This document shows positions 34,583 to 44,279 of a stretch of 64,000 nt of DNA, piece after piece. Made by a program: the position numbers and the translations under genes. This stretch comes from Pseudomonas chlororaphis (GTDB lineage: Bacteria; Pseudomonadota; Gammaproteobacteria; Pseudomonadales; Pseudomonadaceae). Position 1 is the stretch's first letter. Each line of letters starts with the position of its first letter. The notes under the pieces were generated by a model that was given only the letters and a program-made list of their open reading frames with translations, was not told where the DNA came from and ran no database searches. Location of the stretch: the NCBI GenBank assembly GCA_001023535.1, contig CP011020.1, positions 124,001 to 188,000 of the forward strand, in the 5' to 3' direction.

Positions 34583-36474
34583 GCCCAACCTCCTCTTTAC
34601 TCATCGACGAGCAGACAGCCGATATGGATGACTTCAAGACACTGATCGCTTACTCCCGCAAAAACGCCATGCGCCGCCTGGTGCGTTGCCTGTTTGCCGA
34701 GAACATCCTGGATCGCCGCGCCCTGGTGTTTTGCGCCGACGGCACGCAGGCCACCTACCCGCTCAAGAACGCCCGGGGACATCTGTTTTTTTCGCACATC
34801 ACGCTGGCCCCGGCCGATACCCTGATCCACGACGGTGAGGTGGTGCTGGTGACCGACGAAGGTGTGCGCCAGGTGGTCGACAGCCACCAGGACCTGCTGG
34901 ACGTGCTGCGGGACAGCTTCGATTTCGCGCCCACCGACGAAGGCGTGGCCGGGCTCAAGGCCGACATGGAGAACAGCCTGATGAACGATGCCCACGCCCG
35001 CCGGCATCGCCAGCAATGGAACGCCCGGCTGGCCCAGGCCAGCCAGGGTCGAGGCCTCGCCAGCCTGACCGACTATCTGCGCCAACACGCCAGCACCCAG
35101 GACGCGGCGATCCTGCTGGACCAATGGGGTTCACTGGAAGGCCACCCGTATTACCCCACGTGGAAATCCCGCCCGGGCCTCAGCGATGCAGAAGTCGAGC
35201 AGCTGTCGCCCGAGTTCAATGCCCAGGTGCCCCTGCGTATCGCGGCATTGCGCGCCGACATGGCCATCAGCGAGAGCATGCCCCACGTCACCGATTACCT
35301 GGGCTGGTTCGCGGCGAACTTCCCGGCGCACTGGGAGCAATGGAAAACGGCGCTCAACGACAGAGGCCTGGATGAAAAACAGTGGCTGCCGCTGCCGATC
35401 CACGCCTGGCATTTGCAGGCTTATGTGCTGAAGCATTTCGCCGCGGAAATTGAACAAGGCATCCTGATCACTGACGGCCCGGACATCCTCACCCTGCCCA
35501 CCATGTCCTATCGGACCATGATGCCCGCGCAGCAAGAAGCCGCGCCGCTGATCAAACTGCCCATCGCGGTGTGGATGACCAGTGAGCTGCGCAGCCTGCA
35601 AGCCAAGTCGATCCACATGGGCCCGCGCATCAGCACGGTGATCACGCAGATCCTTGCCGCCGAAAACGGCTTTGGCCAGCGCCTGGAAATCTTCCCGGAG
35701 GAGATCGGCGTGCGCTACCGCAACGCGATCACCCAGGACGACGCCCCCGGTCGGCACCTGTCGGTGGTCTATCGCGCCAGCAGGCAGGCCTTCCAGCGCA
35801 ACGACGACTGCCTGCCCATCACAGTCGCGTCGTTGTTCACGCGCCTGCCCGGCAGTGCTCGTCCATTGTTCACCGACCTGATCGAACGCGACGGCTTGCG
35901 CGCCAGCGCCCGCAATGTGGAGGACTGGTTCCGCCAGTACGCCAGGGTGGTCACGCACCCGGTGGTGGCGATCTACCTGATGTACGGTATCGGGCTGGAG
36001 GCCCACCAGCAAAACACCATGGTGCTGTTTTCCCCCGATGGCAAAGCGCGTAGTCTGCTGATCCGCGATTTTGGCGACGGCCGTACCTACGCGCCGCTGC
36101 TGGAAGCGCGTGGCTATACCTTGCAGCCCCATGTCCAGCCCGGCATCTTGCCGACGGTGTTCGTGGAGGATATCGAGCCGGTGCGCATGTTCGTGCTGGA
36201 CGCCGCGTTCCTGACCCACCTGCACGAAGTCGCGCTGTGGCTGAGCACGGAATATGCGCTGGACGACACCCGGCTGTGGACCGTGCTGCGGGAGGAAACC
36301 GAAAGTGCCTTCGAGGCCGTGCGCGACCGTGTCGCGGCGCCGCTGTGGGAAGTCGAACACCAGGCCTTCCTTGAAGACCCGTGGCCAACACGATCGCTGC
36401 TGCGCATGCATTTGCTGCAGTATTCCAACTATCGTTTGCAGCACACGCTGACCAACCCGCTTGCCAGCGCCTAA
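34579..36474 (+). CDS. IucA/IucC-family NIS siderophore synthetase
   Basis: 631 residues from the ATG at 34579 (ATGA overlap with the dehydrogenase stop). IucA/IucC domain: GHPYYPTWKSRPGLS matches the ATP-binding loop, and LPIAVWMTSELRSL, GPRISTVITQIL and the C-terminal FhuF-like YGIGLEAHQQNTMVLF / RDFGDGRTYAPL are all present. Such enzymes adenylate citrate or 2-oxoglutarate carboxyls and couple them to amines or hydroxyls. It is the only NIS synthetase in the locus; staphyloferrin B needs three. The amine would be diaminopropionate if the upstream genes act as inferred. Confidence 0.92.
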   Translation: MSPTSSLLIDEQTADMDDFKTLIAYSRKNAMRRLVRCLFAENILDRRALVFCADGTQATYPLKNARGHLFFSHITLAPADTLIHDGEVVLVTDEGVRQVVDSHQDLLDVLRDSFDFAPTDEGVAGLKADMENSLMNDAHARRHRQQWNARLAQASQGRGLASLTDYLRQHASTQDAAILLDQWGSLEGHPYYPTWKSRPGLSDAEVEQLSPEFNAQVPLRIAALRADMAISESMPHVTDYLGWFAANFPAHWEQWKTALNDRGLDEKQWLPLPIHAWHLQAYVLKHFAAEIEQGILITDGPDILTLPTMSYRTMMPAQQEAAPLIKLPIAVWMTSELRSLQAKSIHMGPRISTVITQILAAENGFGQRLEIFPEEIGVRYRNAITQDDAPGRHLSVVYRASRQAFQRNDDCLPITVASLFTRLPGSARPLFTDLIERDGLRASARNVEDWFRQYARVVTHPVVAIYLMYGIGLEAHQQNTMVLFSPDGKARSLLIRDFGDGRTYAPLLEARGYTLQPHVQPGILPTVFVEDIEPVRMFVLDAAFLTHLHEVALWLSTEYALDDTRLWTVLREETESAFEAVRDRVAAPLWEVEHQAFLEDPWPTRSLLRMHLLQYSNYRLQHTLTNPLASA

Positions 36475-36490
36475 CCACCGAGGCTGAGTC

Positions 36491-37735
36491 ATGTCCCACG
36501 CAGGTGTCACCCAGGGTTTGAACGTAAGAATCCTGATTTATCTTCTGTTCGCGATCCAGCTCGTCTCCATGGGTGCGATGGAAATGAGCGGGCCGTTCTG
36601 GCCGGTCCACCTGCGTGGGCTGACGTCCTCGGAGTCGGTTTTCAGCTTCGCCAGCATCGCCGTGTACGTCGGGCCGATGCTGGGCATCATCCTGACCAGT
36701 GCCTTCTGGGGCCGTATCGGCGACCGCTATGGCCACAAGTTGATGATGATCCGCGCCCTTGCCGGGCTGTCCTTGACCCAACTGGGCCTGGCGCTGGCCG
36801 GGGACATCTGGGTGATCCTGGTGCTGCGCTTCCTGCAAGGCGCCTTCGCCGGCTACATTGCCCCGGCGCAGGCCTACGGCGTCAGCATCGAAGCCCCTTC
36901 GCGCCGTGCGCGGCTGTTCGCGATCCTGCAGATATCGACCAACGTGGGGTCGTTGCTCGGCGCGGTGGTCGGCGGCCTGATCCTCGATTACGCCACGTTC
37001 TTCTGGATCAACATGATCGCGGCGATACTGTGCGCAATCTGTACGGTGGTGGCTGCCGTGACCCTGCCGGACGTGCCGCCGGTGAAAAAGCCAACCGCTC
37101 AGACCGCCAGTGCGGCCACCGGACGCGGCAGCAGCCCCTGGCAGGGATCGCCGCTGTTGTCGTTGCTGTGCGTGATGGGCATCCTGCTGCTGGCGCGGAT
37201 GCTGCCGCAGACCTCATTTTCCCTGTACGTGAGCACGGTATTCGAGGTCAGCAACGCCGTCGTCGGCTTGTGTTACGGCCTGTTGGCCCTGGGTTTCATC
37301 CTGTCGGCCACGGCCTGGTCACGCTACTTCGAACACCGCTCCCAGCAGGACACCCTGCAACGCATCACCTACGTCGTGCTGGGTTGTATCGCGCTGACCG
37401 CCGTGGCGGGCGTCACGCGCAACGCCCTGGTGTTCGTGGTGGCCTATTTCATCTGGGGCGTGCTGCTCGGTGCCACCACACCGGTGCTGATGGCGCTGAT
37501 TTCGAAAGCGGCCGACAGCAGCCAGCAAGGCCATGTGCTCGGGATCGCCCAGGGCAGCGCGCAGTTTGCATCGATCGCGGGGATCTGCGTGGGCGGCCTG
37601 CTCAGCCAGGTCTATGGTTTGCAGTACACCTACCTGTTCGTCTGCCTGGCGTATGCGCTGGCGCTGATCCCGGTCGTCGCGTTGCGCTACTGGCCCGCCA
37701 GCCTGCAAGCCAGCCCCGCGCCGCCGGGGGAATGA
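36491..37735 (+). CDS. MFS transporter, probable siderophore exporter
   Basis: 414 residues with about 12 membrane helices and the MFS motif GRIGDRYGHKLMMI between helices 2 and 3. Sixteen nt after the NIS synthetase. Equivalent to SbnD, the staphyloferrin B exporter, by position and family. A central hydrophilic loop (KKPTAQTASAATGRG) separates the halves. Confidence 0.88.
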   Translation: MSHAGVTQGLNVRILIYLLFAIQLVSMGAMEMSGPFWPVHLRGLTSSESVFSFASIAVYVGPMLGIILTSAFWGRIGDRYGHKLMMIRALAGLSLTQLGLALAGDIWVILVLRFLQGAFAGYIAPAQAYGVSIEAPSRRARLFAILQISTNVGSLLGAVVGGLILDYATFFWINMIAAILCAICTVVAAVTLPDVPPVKKPTAQTASAATGRGSSPWQGSPLLSLLCVMGILLLARMLPQTSFSLYVSTVFEVSNAVVGLCYGLLALGFILSATAWSRYFEHRSQQDTLQRITYVVLGCIALTAVAGVTRNALVFVVAYFIWGVLLGATTPVLMALISKAADSSQQGHVLGIAQGSAQFASIAGICVGGLLSQVYGLQYTYLFVCLAYALALIPVVALRYWPASLQASPAPPGE

Positions 37736-37750
37736 TCAAGGAGTTTCGCT

Positions 37751-38935
37751 TTGGACATTGAACAACTGCGCGCCGACACGCCCGGTGCCGCGGAGCTGAT
37801 CCACTTCAACAATGCCGGCGCAGCGCTGATGCCCCAGCCGGTGCTCGACGCCATCACCGGCCACTTGCAGCGTGAGGCCTGCCTGGGAGGCTACGAAGCC
37901 GCCGCAGAACAGGCGCAAGCACTGGAGAACGTCTATGGCGCCATTGGCCGTCTGATCAACGCCCGGGCCGATGAAATCGCCGTGATCGAAAACGCCACCC
38001 GCGCCTGGGACATGGCCTTCTACTCCTTGCCATTGAGGCCGGGCGACGTGGTGCTGACGTCCACCACCGAGTACGCCGGCAACTACATTCCCTACCTGCA
38101 ACTGCAACGCCAGCGCGGGATCGAGCTTCGGGTCCTGCCCAACGATGAGCACGGCCAGGTCTGCCTGTCGGCGCTCAAGACCCTTCTGGACGATGAACGC
38201 GTGGCGCTGGTGTCGCTTCCGGTGATCGCCACCAACGGCGGCCCGGTCCAACCCATCGAACAGATCGGCGCATTGACGCGGGCAGCCGGCAAGCTGTTCC
38301 TGCTGGACGCCTGCCAGGGCGTCGGGCAGATGCCCATCGACGTGAAGAAGATCGGCTGCCACATGCTCGCCGCCACCAGCCGCAAGTATCTGCGGGGCCC
38401 CCGGGGCATGGGCTTTCTGTACGTCGAACACGCGTTGTGCCAGACCCTTGAGCCGACGTTCCTCGACCTTCACGCCGCGTCGCTGCTGACACCCGAAACC
38501 TTCGCCATCCGCGACGACGCCAGACGCTTCGAAAACTGGGAATGCAACGTGGCGGCGAAGCTGGGCCTCGGTGCCGCCGTGGAGTACGCCCTCGCCCAGG
38601 GTATCGAACCGATGTGGCAACGCATCCAGCAACTGGCCAGCCACTTGCGCACACAATTGGCGACGGTCCCCGGGGTAACCGTCCAGGACCTGGGCGCGCT
38701 CAAGTCAGGCATCGTGACGTTCACCCATCACCAGAGCGACGCGACCCAGCTCCAGCAGTGGTTGGCGCAGCAAGCCAGACGCATCAACGTCAGCACCTCC
38801 CGGGCCGGCTCGACGTTGCTGGACATGCAGCAGCGCGGCCTGCCAGAAGTCAGTCGCGCGTCCGTCCACGCGTACAACACCCACGCTGAAATCGACGCCC
38901 TGGTACACGCCCTCAGGCGCCTGCCCGGCCGCTGA
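37751..38935 (+). CDS. Class V PLP aminotransferase-fold enzyme
   Basis: 394 residues starting at TTG with AAGGAG 7 nt upstream, 15 nt after the MFS gene. IHFNNAGAALMPQPVLDAI, LDACQGVGQMPIDVKKIGC and the PLP lysine in TSRKYLRGPRG place it among cysteine-desulfurase/isopenicillin-N-epimerase-like proteins. Not part of standard sbn loci. It could epimerise or transaminate the diaminopropionate moiety, or tailor the siderophore. Rare start codon and end-of-operon position suggest modest expression. Confidence 0.85.
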   Translation: MDIEQLRADTPGAAELIHFNNAGAALMPQPVLDAITGHLQREACLGGYEAAAEQAQALENVYGAIGRLINARADEIAVIENATRAWDMAFYSLPLRPGDVVLTSTTEYAGNYIPYLQLQRQRGIELRVLPNDEHGQVCLSALKTLLDDERVALVSLPVIATNGGPVQPIEQIGALTRAAGKLFLLDACQGVGQMPIDVKKIGCHMLAATSRKYLRGPRGMGFLYVEHALCQTLEPTFLDLHAASLLTPETFAIRDDARRFENWECNVAAKLGLGAAVEYALAQGIEPMWQRIQQLASHLRTQLATVPGVTVQDLGALKSGIVTFTHHQSDATQLQQWLAQQARRINVSTSRAGSTLLDMQQRGLPEVSRASVHAYNTHAEIDALVHALRRLPGR

Positions 38936-39020
38936 AAGGCGCAGATGGAATCACGCTTGCGTCGCAGGCGGGTTGTCAATTAGCATTGGGAATACTTCTC
39001 AATTGCAAAAAACTGCAGCC

Positions 39021-39536
39021 ATGAGCCAATCCCTGCCCGCGAACAACGACAACCATCTGCGCGTGATCGAGGCGCTGTATGCCGGTCATCACGGCTGGCT
39101 GTACGCCACGCTGAAGAAAAAGCTCGGCAACGCCATGGATGCAGCGGACCTGGCCCAGGACACCTTTACCCGCATCCTCGCGTCCCAGGTCACCACCATC
39201 GAACAGCCACGGGCCTACCTGAGCTGCGTGGCCAAGGGCATCCTGATCAACTGGTACCAGCGCAAGGCCCTCGAACGCGCCTACCTGGAAGCCCTCGCGC
39301 ACCTGCCCGTCCAGGACGTCCCATCGCCCGAGCTGCGCTGGATGGTGCTGGAGACCCTGCACGAAATCGACGCCATGCTCGACAGCCTGGCCCCGCTGGT
39401 CCGCCGGGCATTCCTGCTGTCGCAGATCGGCGGCCTGAAGTACGACGATATCGCCGAACAGTTGAACATCTCGCTCATCACCGTCAAGCGCTACATGAAG
39501 CACGCCTTCATCCAGTGCCTGATGCTGGTGGAATGA
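39021..39536 (+). CDS. FecI-family ECF sigma factor
   Basis: 171 residues from an ATG at 39021; an in-frame TTG at 38973 lies within the promoter region. Region 2 (YATLKKKLGNAMDAADLAQDTF) and region 4 (LLSQIGGLKYDDIAEQLNISLITVKRYMKHAF) are intact. An AT-rich sequence with GTCAATTAGCATTGGGAATA directly upstream could be iron-controlled. With FecR and the STN-containing receptor it forms a cell-surface signalling unit that should activate the receptor promoters. Confidence 0.93.
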   Translation: MSQSLPANNDNHLRVIEALYAGHHGWLYATLKKKLGNAMDAADLAQDTFTRILASQVTTIEQPRAYLSCVAKGILINWYQRKALERAYLEALAHLPVQDVPSPELRWMVLETLHEIDAMLDSLAPLVRRAFLLSQIGGLKYDDIAEQLNISLITVKRYMKHAFIQCLMLVE

Positions 39537-40514
39537 ATGCTGACCCATCGCCATGAGCCGCCCCTGGACCCCAAGGTCCTCGAGGAGGCGGCCGAGTGGC
39601 TGATGCGCTTGAGCGAAAGCGAGCTCAGCGACACCGAGCGCGCCGAATGGGAGTGCTGGAAAGTCAGCAGCCCCGAGCGGGATCGGGCCTGGAACCGCGC
39701 GCAGTTGCTACAAAGCAAGCTCGGCGGGTTACCGGCGACGCTGGCGATGTCGACGCTGGACCGCCCCAGCCACCCCGACCGTCGCCGGGCGCTCGGCAAG
39801 CTGGCCTTGCTGCTGGCGGCAGTGCCCACCGGGTGGGGCACCTGGAAACTCGCGCAACAGCAGCAATGGTCGGCCGACTACCGCACCGCCGTCGGCGAGA
39901 GCCGCGAATTGAGCCTGGCGGACGGTTCCCGGATCACCCTCAATACCGACTCGGCCATCGACGTGCTGTTCGACACCCGGCAACGCCTTGTCAGGCTGCG
40001 CGAAGGGGAAATCCTGGTGCAGACCGCCCCGGACACCGCCGCCCTGGCCCGCCCGTTCCGGGTCGACACCGGCCAGGGTCGGATGCAGGCCCTGGGCACG
40101 CAGTTCATCGTCCGCGAGCTTCAGGCGCGCACTCACCTGGCGGTGCTCGACGGCGCCGTGCGGGTCGAGTTGGCGCAAAGCACCCAGCAGGCGCCGTTGA
40201 TCGTCGCGGCCGGGCAGCGCACCGATTTCTCCAGCCATGACATTGGCCAACTGACCCCGACCGATCGCAACGCCAGCGCCTGGACCCAAGGCATGCTGGT
40301 GGTCGACAAGATGCGCCTGGCGGATTTCGTCAGCGAGCTGGCGCGCTATCGCCGCGGCTTCCTGCGCTGCGACCCGGCCATCGCCGGGCTGCGCATTTCC
40401 GGCGCCTTCCCGGTCAGTGACACGCAACGCACGTTGAACATGCTGGTGCAAACCTACCCGATCCTGGTCAGCGGCCACCTGAGCGGCTACTGGGTGACCC
40501 TTTCCCCCGCCTGA
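39537..40514 (+). CDS. FecR-family anti-sigma/transmembrane sensor
   Basis: 325 residues, starting directly after the sigma stop (TGAATG). Cytoplasmic N-terminal DUF4880 (PKVLEEAAEWLMRLSESELSD), one membrane segment near 83-103, then the periplasmic FecR domain (ELSLADGSRITLNTDSAIDV, MQALGTQFIV) and a C-terminal STN-interacting part. It holds the sigma inactive until the receptor plug senses ligand. Confidence 0.93.
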   Translation: MLTHRHEPPLDPKVLEEAAEWLMRLSESELSDTERAEWECWKVSSPERDRAWNRAQLLQSKLGGLPATLAMSTLDRPSHPDRRRALGKLALLLAAVPTGWGTWKLAQQQQWSADYRTAVGESRELSLADGSRITLNTDSAIDVLFDTRQRLVRLREGEILVQTAPDTAALARPFRVDTGQGRMQALGTQFIVRELQARTHLAVLDGAVRVELAQSTQQAPLIVAAGQRTDFSSHDIGQLTPTDRNASAWTQGMLVVDKMRLADFVSELARYRRGFLRCDPAIAGLRISGAFPVSDTQRTLNMLVQTYPILVSGHLSGYWVTLSPA

Positions 40515-40537
40515 CCCGACGAAAAAAATCATCGCGA

Positions 40538-40587
40538 GGGTGATACTTTTTTTCGCCTCGGCTGGCAAAGAAAGGAATAACCATTTT
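40538..40587 (+). promoter_or_regulatory. Promoter block shared with the first receptor
   Basis: Fifty nt from GGGTGATACTTTT to ACCATTTT matching the minus-strand block at 28926-28975 at 37 of 50 positions without gaps, and 25 nt before the ATG. GAAAAAAAT lies upstream at 40521-40529 as in the other copy. The reverse strand of 40571-40589 is also Fur-box-like (about 12 of 19). Confidence 0.6.
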
Positions 40588-40612
40588 TCCTCGTCCATAG
40601 GGTCATCCATCC

Positions 40613-43027
40613 ATGCTTGTTGCGCGGCCCCGGCGTCCGGATCGTCTGACCAAGCCCGTCTTTCGCAGTGTGTTGCTCGGCCTGGTCCTGGGCGCGGACA
40701 GCGGGTCGCTGGCCTTGGCCGCCCCGCCGACTCGACTCGATACGGTCGCAGTCCGCGCCTACAATATCGCGCCCGGCCCGCTCGGCCCCGCCTTGTCGAG
40801 TTTTGCCGCGCAAGCCGGTGTGGCCCTGTCGTTCCAGCCGGCAATCACCGAAGGCTTGCTCAGCCCCGGGCTGTCCGGCACGTATACGACCCAGCAAGCC
40901 CTGGGCCGTCTGCTGGCCGACAGTGGCGTGGACATGATCAGGCGCGACGATGGCAGCTATACCCTGGTGCTGCGTCGAGTAGCGCTGCCGCCCATCAACA
41001 TCGAGACCCTGGGCAAGCCCGTCGACAGCCTGCCGCCAACCTACCCCGGCGGCCAGGTCGCTCGCGGTGCGCGTCTCGGCCTGTTGGGCAGCAAGGATGC
41101 GATGGACGCCCCCTTCAGCATCAGCAGCTACACCTCGACCCTGGTCAAGGACCAGCAGGCGGTCACCGTTGGCGATGTGCTCGAACGTGATTCTTCTGTG
41201 CGCTCCACCGGGCAGGCAGGCGGAATCGTCGACTCGTTCTTCATCCGTGGTTTTCCGGTAGGGGAAGGCAATCTCGGCGAGCTGGCATTCGACGGTGTCT
41301 ACGGTGTGGCGTCCAACTACCGGGTGTTCGCCGACTACGCCGAGCGCATCGAACTGGTCAAGGGCCCGGGCGCCCTGCTCTACGGCATGTCGCCCAACAG
41401 CGCCGTCGGTGGCGTGATCAATGTGGTGCCCAAGCGGCCGCTCGACGAGGACCTGACCCGCTTCACGAGCCGCTACGCGATGAACTCGCAACTGGGCGGC
41501 CACCTCGACGTCAGCCGTCGGTTCGGCGAGGAACGCCGGTTCGGCGTCAGGCTCAACAGCAGCCTCCAGCAAGGGGACACGGCCATCGACCAGCAATCCC
41601 GGGACCTGGGGATCGTCGCCCTCTCCCTGGACTACCAGGGAGAACGCCTACGGACCACGCTGGACCTGATCGACCAGCAAGAAGAGCTCGACGCCGCGTC
41701 CCGGCCCTTCCTGATCGCGCCGGGCGTACAGATTCCGTCCGCCGCCAACGGACGCACCAGTGTCAGCCAAGACTGGGGCCGGTCCAAGACCCGGGACCGG
41801 TCCGCGCTGCTGAGCGGCGAGTATGACCTCAGCGATGCGTTGACGGTGTTCGCCCACGCCGGCGGCGGCCAATCGGCGGTCGAACGTCTGTCGGACCAGA
41901 CTCCAACCCTCATCAATGCCGCTGGCGATACCTCCTCGATTCCCGGCTATTACAAATTCAAAGTCCAGCGCTACACCGTCGACATCGGCGCGCGACTGGG
42001 CTTCGACACCGGGCCGGTCAGCCACAGCACGGTGCTGCAAGCGAGCCGTTACCGCGATGAGCTGTCCCGGGGCATCAATTCCGGCGCGCCGCTGCTGTCG
42101 AACATCTACCACCCGATCGACCGGCCCAAGCCTTCGATCGCCGAGCCGAGCACGCCGAAGGTTTCCGCGAGCGAACTGTCCGGCATCGCCCTCGCCGATA
42201 CCCTGTCCGTGCTCGACGGGCGCCTGCAGGTGACCGCCGGCCTGCGCCGACAAACCATCGAGTCGCACAACTACAACGCCACGGGAGCGGTCACCGCCGA
42301 CTACGACCAAGGCAACAACACGCCGCTGTTCGGCGTCGTCGCCAAGCCCTGGGAGCATGTCTCGCTCTACTACAACTACGTCGAAGGCTTGAGCAAGGGC
42401 GACATCGCGCCGTCCGCCGCCTCGAACGCAGGCGAGGTTTTTTCGCCCTACGTTTCCCGGCAGCAGGAAGTCGGGCTCAAGCTCGACTACGACAGCTTCA
42501 TGGCCACGCTGGCGCTGTTCCAGATCAAGAAGCCCAGCGGAGAACTGGCCTCCGGGGTGTTCTCGGTCCAGGGCGAACAACGCAACCGGGGCGTCGAGCT
42601 GAACCTGGCCGGCGAGATCGCCCGGGGCACGCGCCTGCTGGCCGGCACGACCCTGCTGGATGGCCAACTGACCAAAAGCCGCGTCGCCGCCAACCGTGGC
42701 AACACACCGGTGGGTGTTCCGCGAGTCCAGGCCAATCTCTGGGCGGAGTGGGACACACCCGGCATCGAAGGCCTGACGCTGACCAGCGGCGCGATCTACA
42801 CCAGTCGCCAGTACGTCGACCAGGCCAACACCCAGGCGCTGGATGCCTGGACCCGCTTCGACGTCGGTGCCCGCTACACCACGCGCATCGCGCAACGGCC
42901 GACCACCCTGCGCGCCACCGTGCAGAACGTGTTCGACCGCGAGTACTGGTCGGGAGTCGCCTCCTACGGCGCGTTTTCCCAGGGGGCGCCGCGCACCCTG
43001 CTGCTGTCGGCCACCGTTGATTTCTGA
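40613..43027 (+). CDS. FecA-type TonB-dependent receptor with STN signalling domain
   Basis: 804 residues. Signal peptide to about residue 36, STN/secretin domain about 45-125 (PLGPALSSFAAQAGVALSFQ, TYTTQQALGRLLADSGV), plug from about 150 (DAMDAPFSISSYT, FFIRGFPVGEG, LVKGPGALLYG) and barrel ending LSATVDF. Plug and barrel are nearly co-linear with the receptor at 26677. The STN domain passes the ligand signal to the FecR-like sensor encoded just upstream. Confidence 0.95.
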   Translation: MLVARPRRPDRLTKPVFRSVLLGLVLGADSGSLALAAPPTRLDTVAVRAYNIAPGPLGPALSSFAAQAGVALSFQPAITEGLLSPGLSGTYTTQQALGRLLADSGVDMIRRDDGSYTLVLRRVALPPINIETLGKPVDSLPPTYPGGQVARGARLGLLGSKDAMDAPFSISSYTSTLVKDQQAVTVGDVLERDSSVRSTGQAGGIVDSFFIRGFPVGEGNLGELAFDGVYGVASNYRVFADYAERIELVKGPGALLYGMSPNSAVGGVINVVPKRPLDEDLTRFTSRYAMNSQLGGHLDVSRRFGEERRFGVRLNSSLQQGDTAIDQQSRDLGIVALSLDYQGERLRTTLDLIDQQEELDAASRPFLIAPGVQIPSAANGRTSVSQDWGRSKTRDRSALLSGEYDLSDALTVFAHAGGGQSAVERLSDQTPTLINAAGDTSSIPGYYKFKVQRYTVDIGARLGFDTGPVSHSTVLQASRYRDELSRGINSGAPLLSNIYHPIDRPKPSIAEPSTPKVSASELSGIALADTLSVLDGRLQVTAGLRRQTIESHNYNATGAVTADYDQGNNTPLFGVVAKPWEHVSLYYNYVEGLSKGDIAPSAASNAGEVFSPYVSRQQEVGLKLDYDSFMATLALFQIKKPSGELASGVFSVQGEQRNRGVELNLAGEIARGTRLLAGTTLLDGQLTKSRVAANRGNTPVGVPRVQANLWAEWDTPGIEGLTLTSGAIYTSRQYVDQANTQALDAWTRFDVGARYTTRIAQRPTTLRATVQNVFDREYWSGVASYGAFSQGAPRTLLLSATVDF

Positions 43028-43091
43028 AACGTCCGGTCCGTCGCAACGACAGGCGTCGTTGTCCGGCCTGGCTTCTGTAAAGGCATAAACC

Positions 43092-44279
43092 ATGGTTACC
43101 GTTTTTCGCCGCACCCGAACGCTCGCCGCGTTGCTGTTCACAGGTCTGCTGGGCCTCTCGCTAGGCTCACTGGCACCGCGCGAAGCCCTGGCCGCCGACC
43201 CGGCGCCCGCCTTGAGCACCGTGACCGACCTGCTCGGGCGCAAGGTCAAGGTCCACCTTCCGGTCCGGCGGGTGATCCTGGGCGAAGGGCGGCAGTTGTA
43301 CCTGGTCGCGGCGCTGGACACCCAGAACCCCCTCGAACGCATCGTCGGATGGCGCAAGGACCTGATCCAGTCCGACCCGGACACCTACGGCGCCTACCTG
43401 CGCAAGTTTCCCGCCATCGCCAGGATCCCGACCTTTGGCGGCTTCGAGGACGGCACCTTCGACATCGAGCAGGCCATCTCCCAACGCCCGGACGTGATCA
43501 TCCTCAACATCGAAGCCCAACACGCCACCGAGGACGCCCGCTACATCGAGAAACTCGACGCGCTGGGCATTCCCGTGGTCTACGTCGACTTCCGCAATAA
43601 CCCGATGCAGAACACCGAGCCCACCATGCGCCTGTTCGGCCAATTGTTTGGCAAGCAAGCGCAGGCCGAGGCGTTCATCGATTTTCGCAACCAACAGATC
43701 CGGCGCGTGACCGATGTGATTGAAGCCCGCCACCCTGCCCGTCCCAATGTGTTCATCGAGCGCATCGGCGGCTACACCGATGACTGCTGCCTGAGCTTCG
43801 GCAACGAGAACTTCGGGCTGTTCGTCGAGCTGGCCGGTGGCAACAACATTGCCAAAGGCATCATCCCCACCACGTTCGGCCAGTTGAACGCCGAGCAGGT
43901 GATTGTCGCCAACCCCGATCAGGTGGTGGTCACCAGCGCCAACTGGGAAGCCTTCGCCCCTGGCGGCCATTGGGTCGGCGTCGGCCCCGGCGCGGACATG
44001 GCCCAGGCGCGGCGCAAACTGGCGTGGTATACCCAACGCCCGGCCTATGCGGGCATCAAGGCCCAGGACAACCAGGCGTTCCACGCCATCTGGCATCAGT
44101 TCTACAACAGCCCCTATCAGTTCGTGGCGATCCAGCAACTGGCCAAGTGGTTTCACCCGGACCTGTTTGCCGACCTTGACCCGGATGCCGCCTTCCGCGA
44201 GTTGCATGAGCGATTCCTGCCGGTGCCGTACGAACCGGGCTATTTCGTCAGCCTGCACGCCCCGCAGGCCCAGCCATGA
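43092..44279 (+). CDS. Iron-siderophore ABC transporter substrate-binding protein
   Basis: 395 residues. Signal peptide with cleavage near ALA-AD (residue 35) and a BtuF/FhuD-like two-lobed fold: VTDLLGRKVKVHLPVRRVILGEG, FDIEQAISQRPDVIILN, IPVVYVDFR and LAGGNNIAKG. No lipobox Cys, so soluble periplasmic. Its Cys-Cys pair (DDCCLSFG) is unusual. Longer than usual (about 300) because of a C-terminal extension. It overlaps the permease gene (ATGA). Confidence 0.9.
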   Translation: MVTVFRRTRTLAALLFTGLLGLSLGSLAPREALAADPAPALSTVTDLLGRKVKVHLPVRRVILGEGRQLYLVAALDTQNPLERIVGWRKDLIQSDPDTYGAYLRKFPAIARIPTFGGFEDGTFDIEQAISQRPDVIILNIEAQHATEDARYIEKLDALGIPVVYVDFRNNPMQNTEPTMRLFGQLFGKQAQAEAFIDFRNQQIRRVTDVIEARHPARPNVFIERIGGYTDDCCLSFGNENFGLFVELAGGNNIAKGIIPTTFGQLNAEQVIVANPDQVVVTSANWEAFAPGGHWVGVGPGADMAQARRKLAWYTQRPAYAGIKAQDNQAFHAIWHQFYNSPYQFVAIQQLAKWFHPDLFADLDPDAAFRELHERFLPVPYEPGYFVSLHAPQAQP

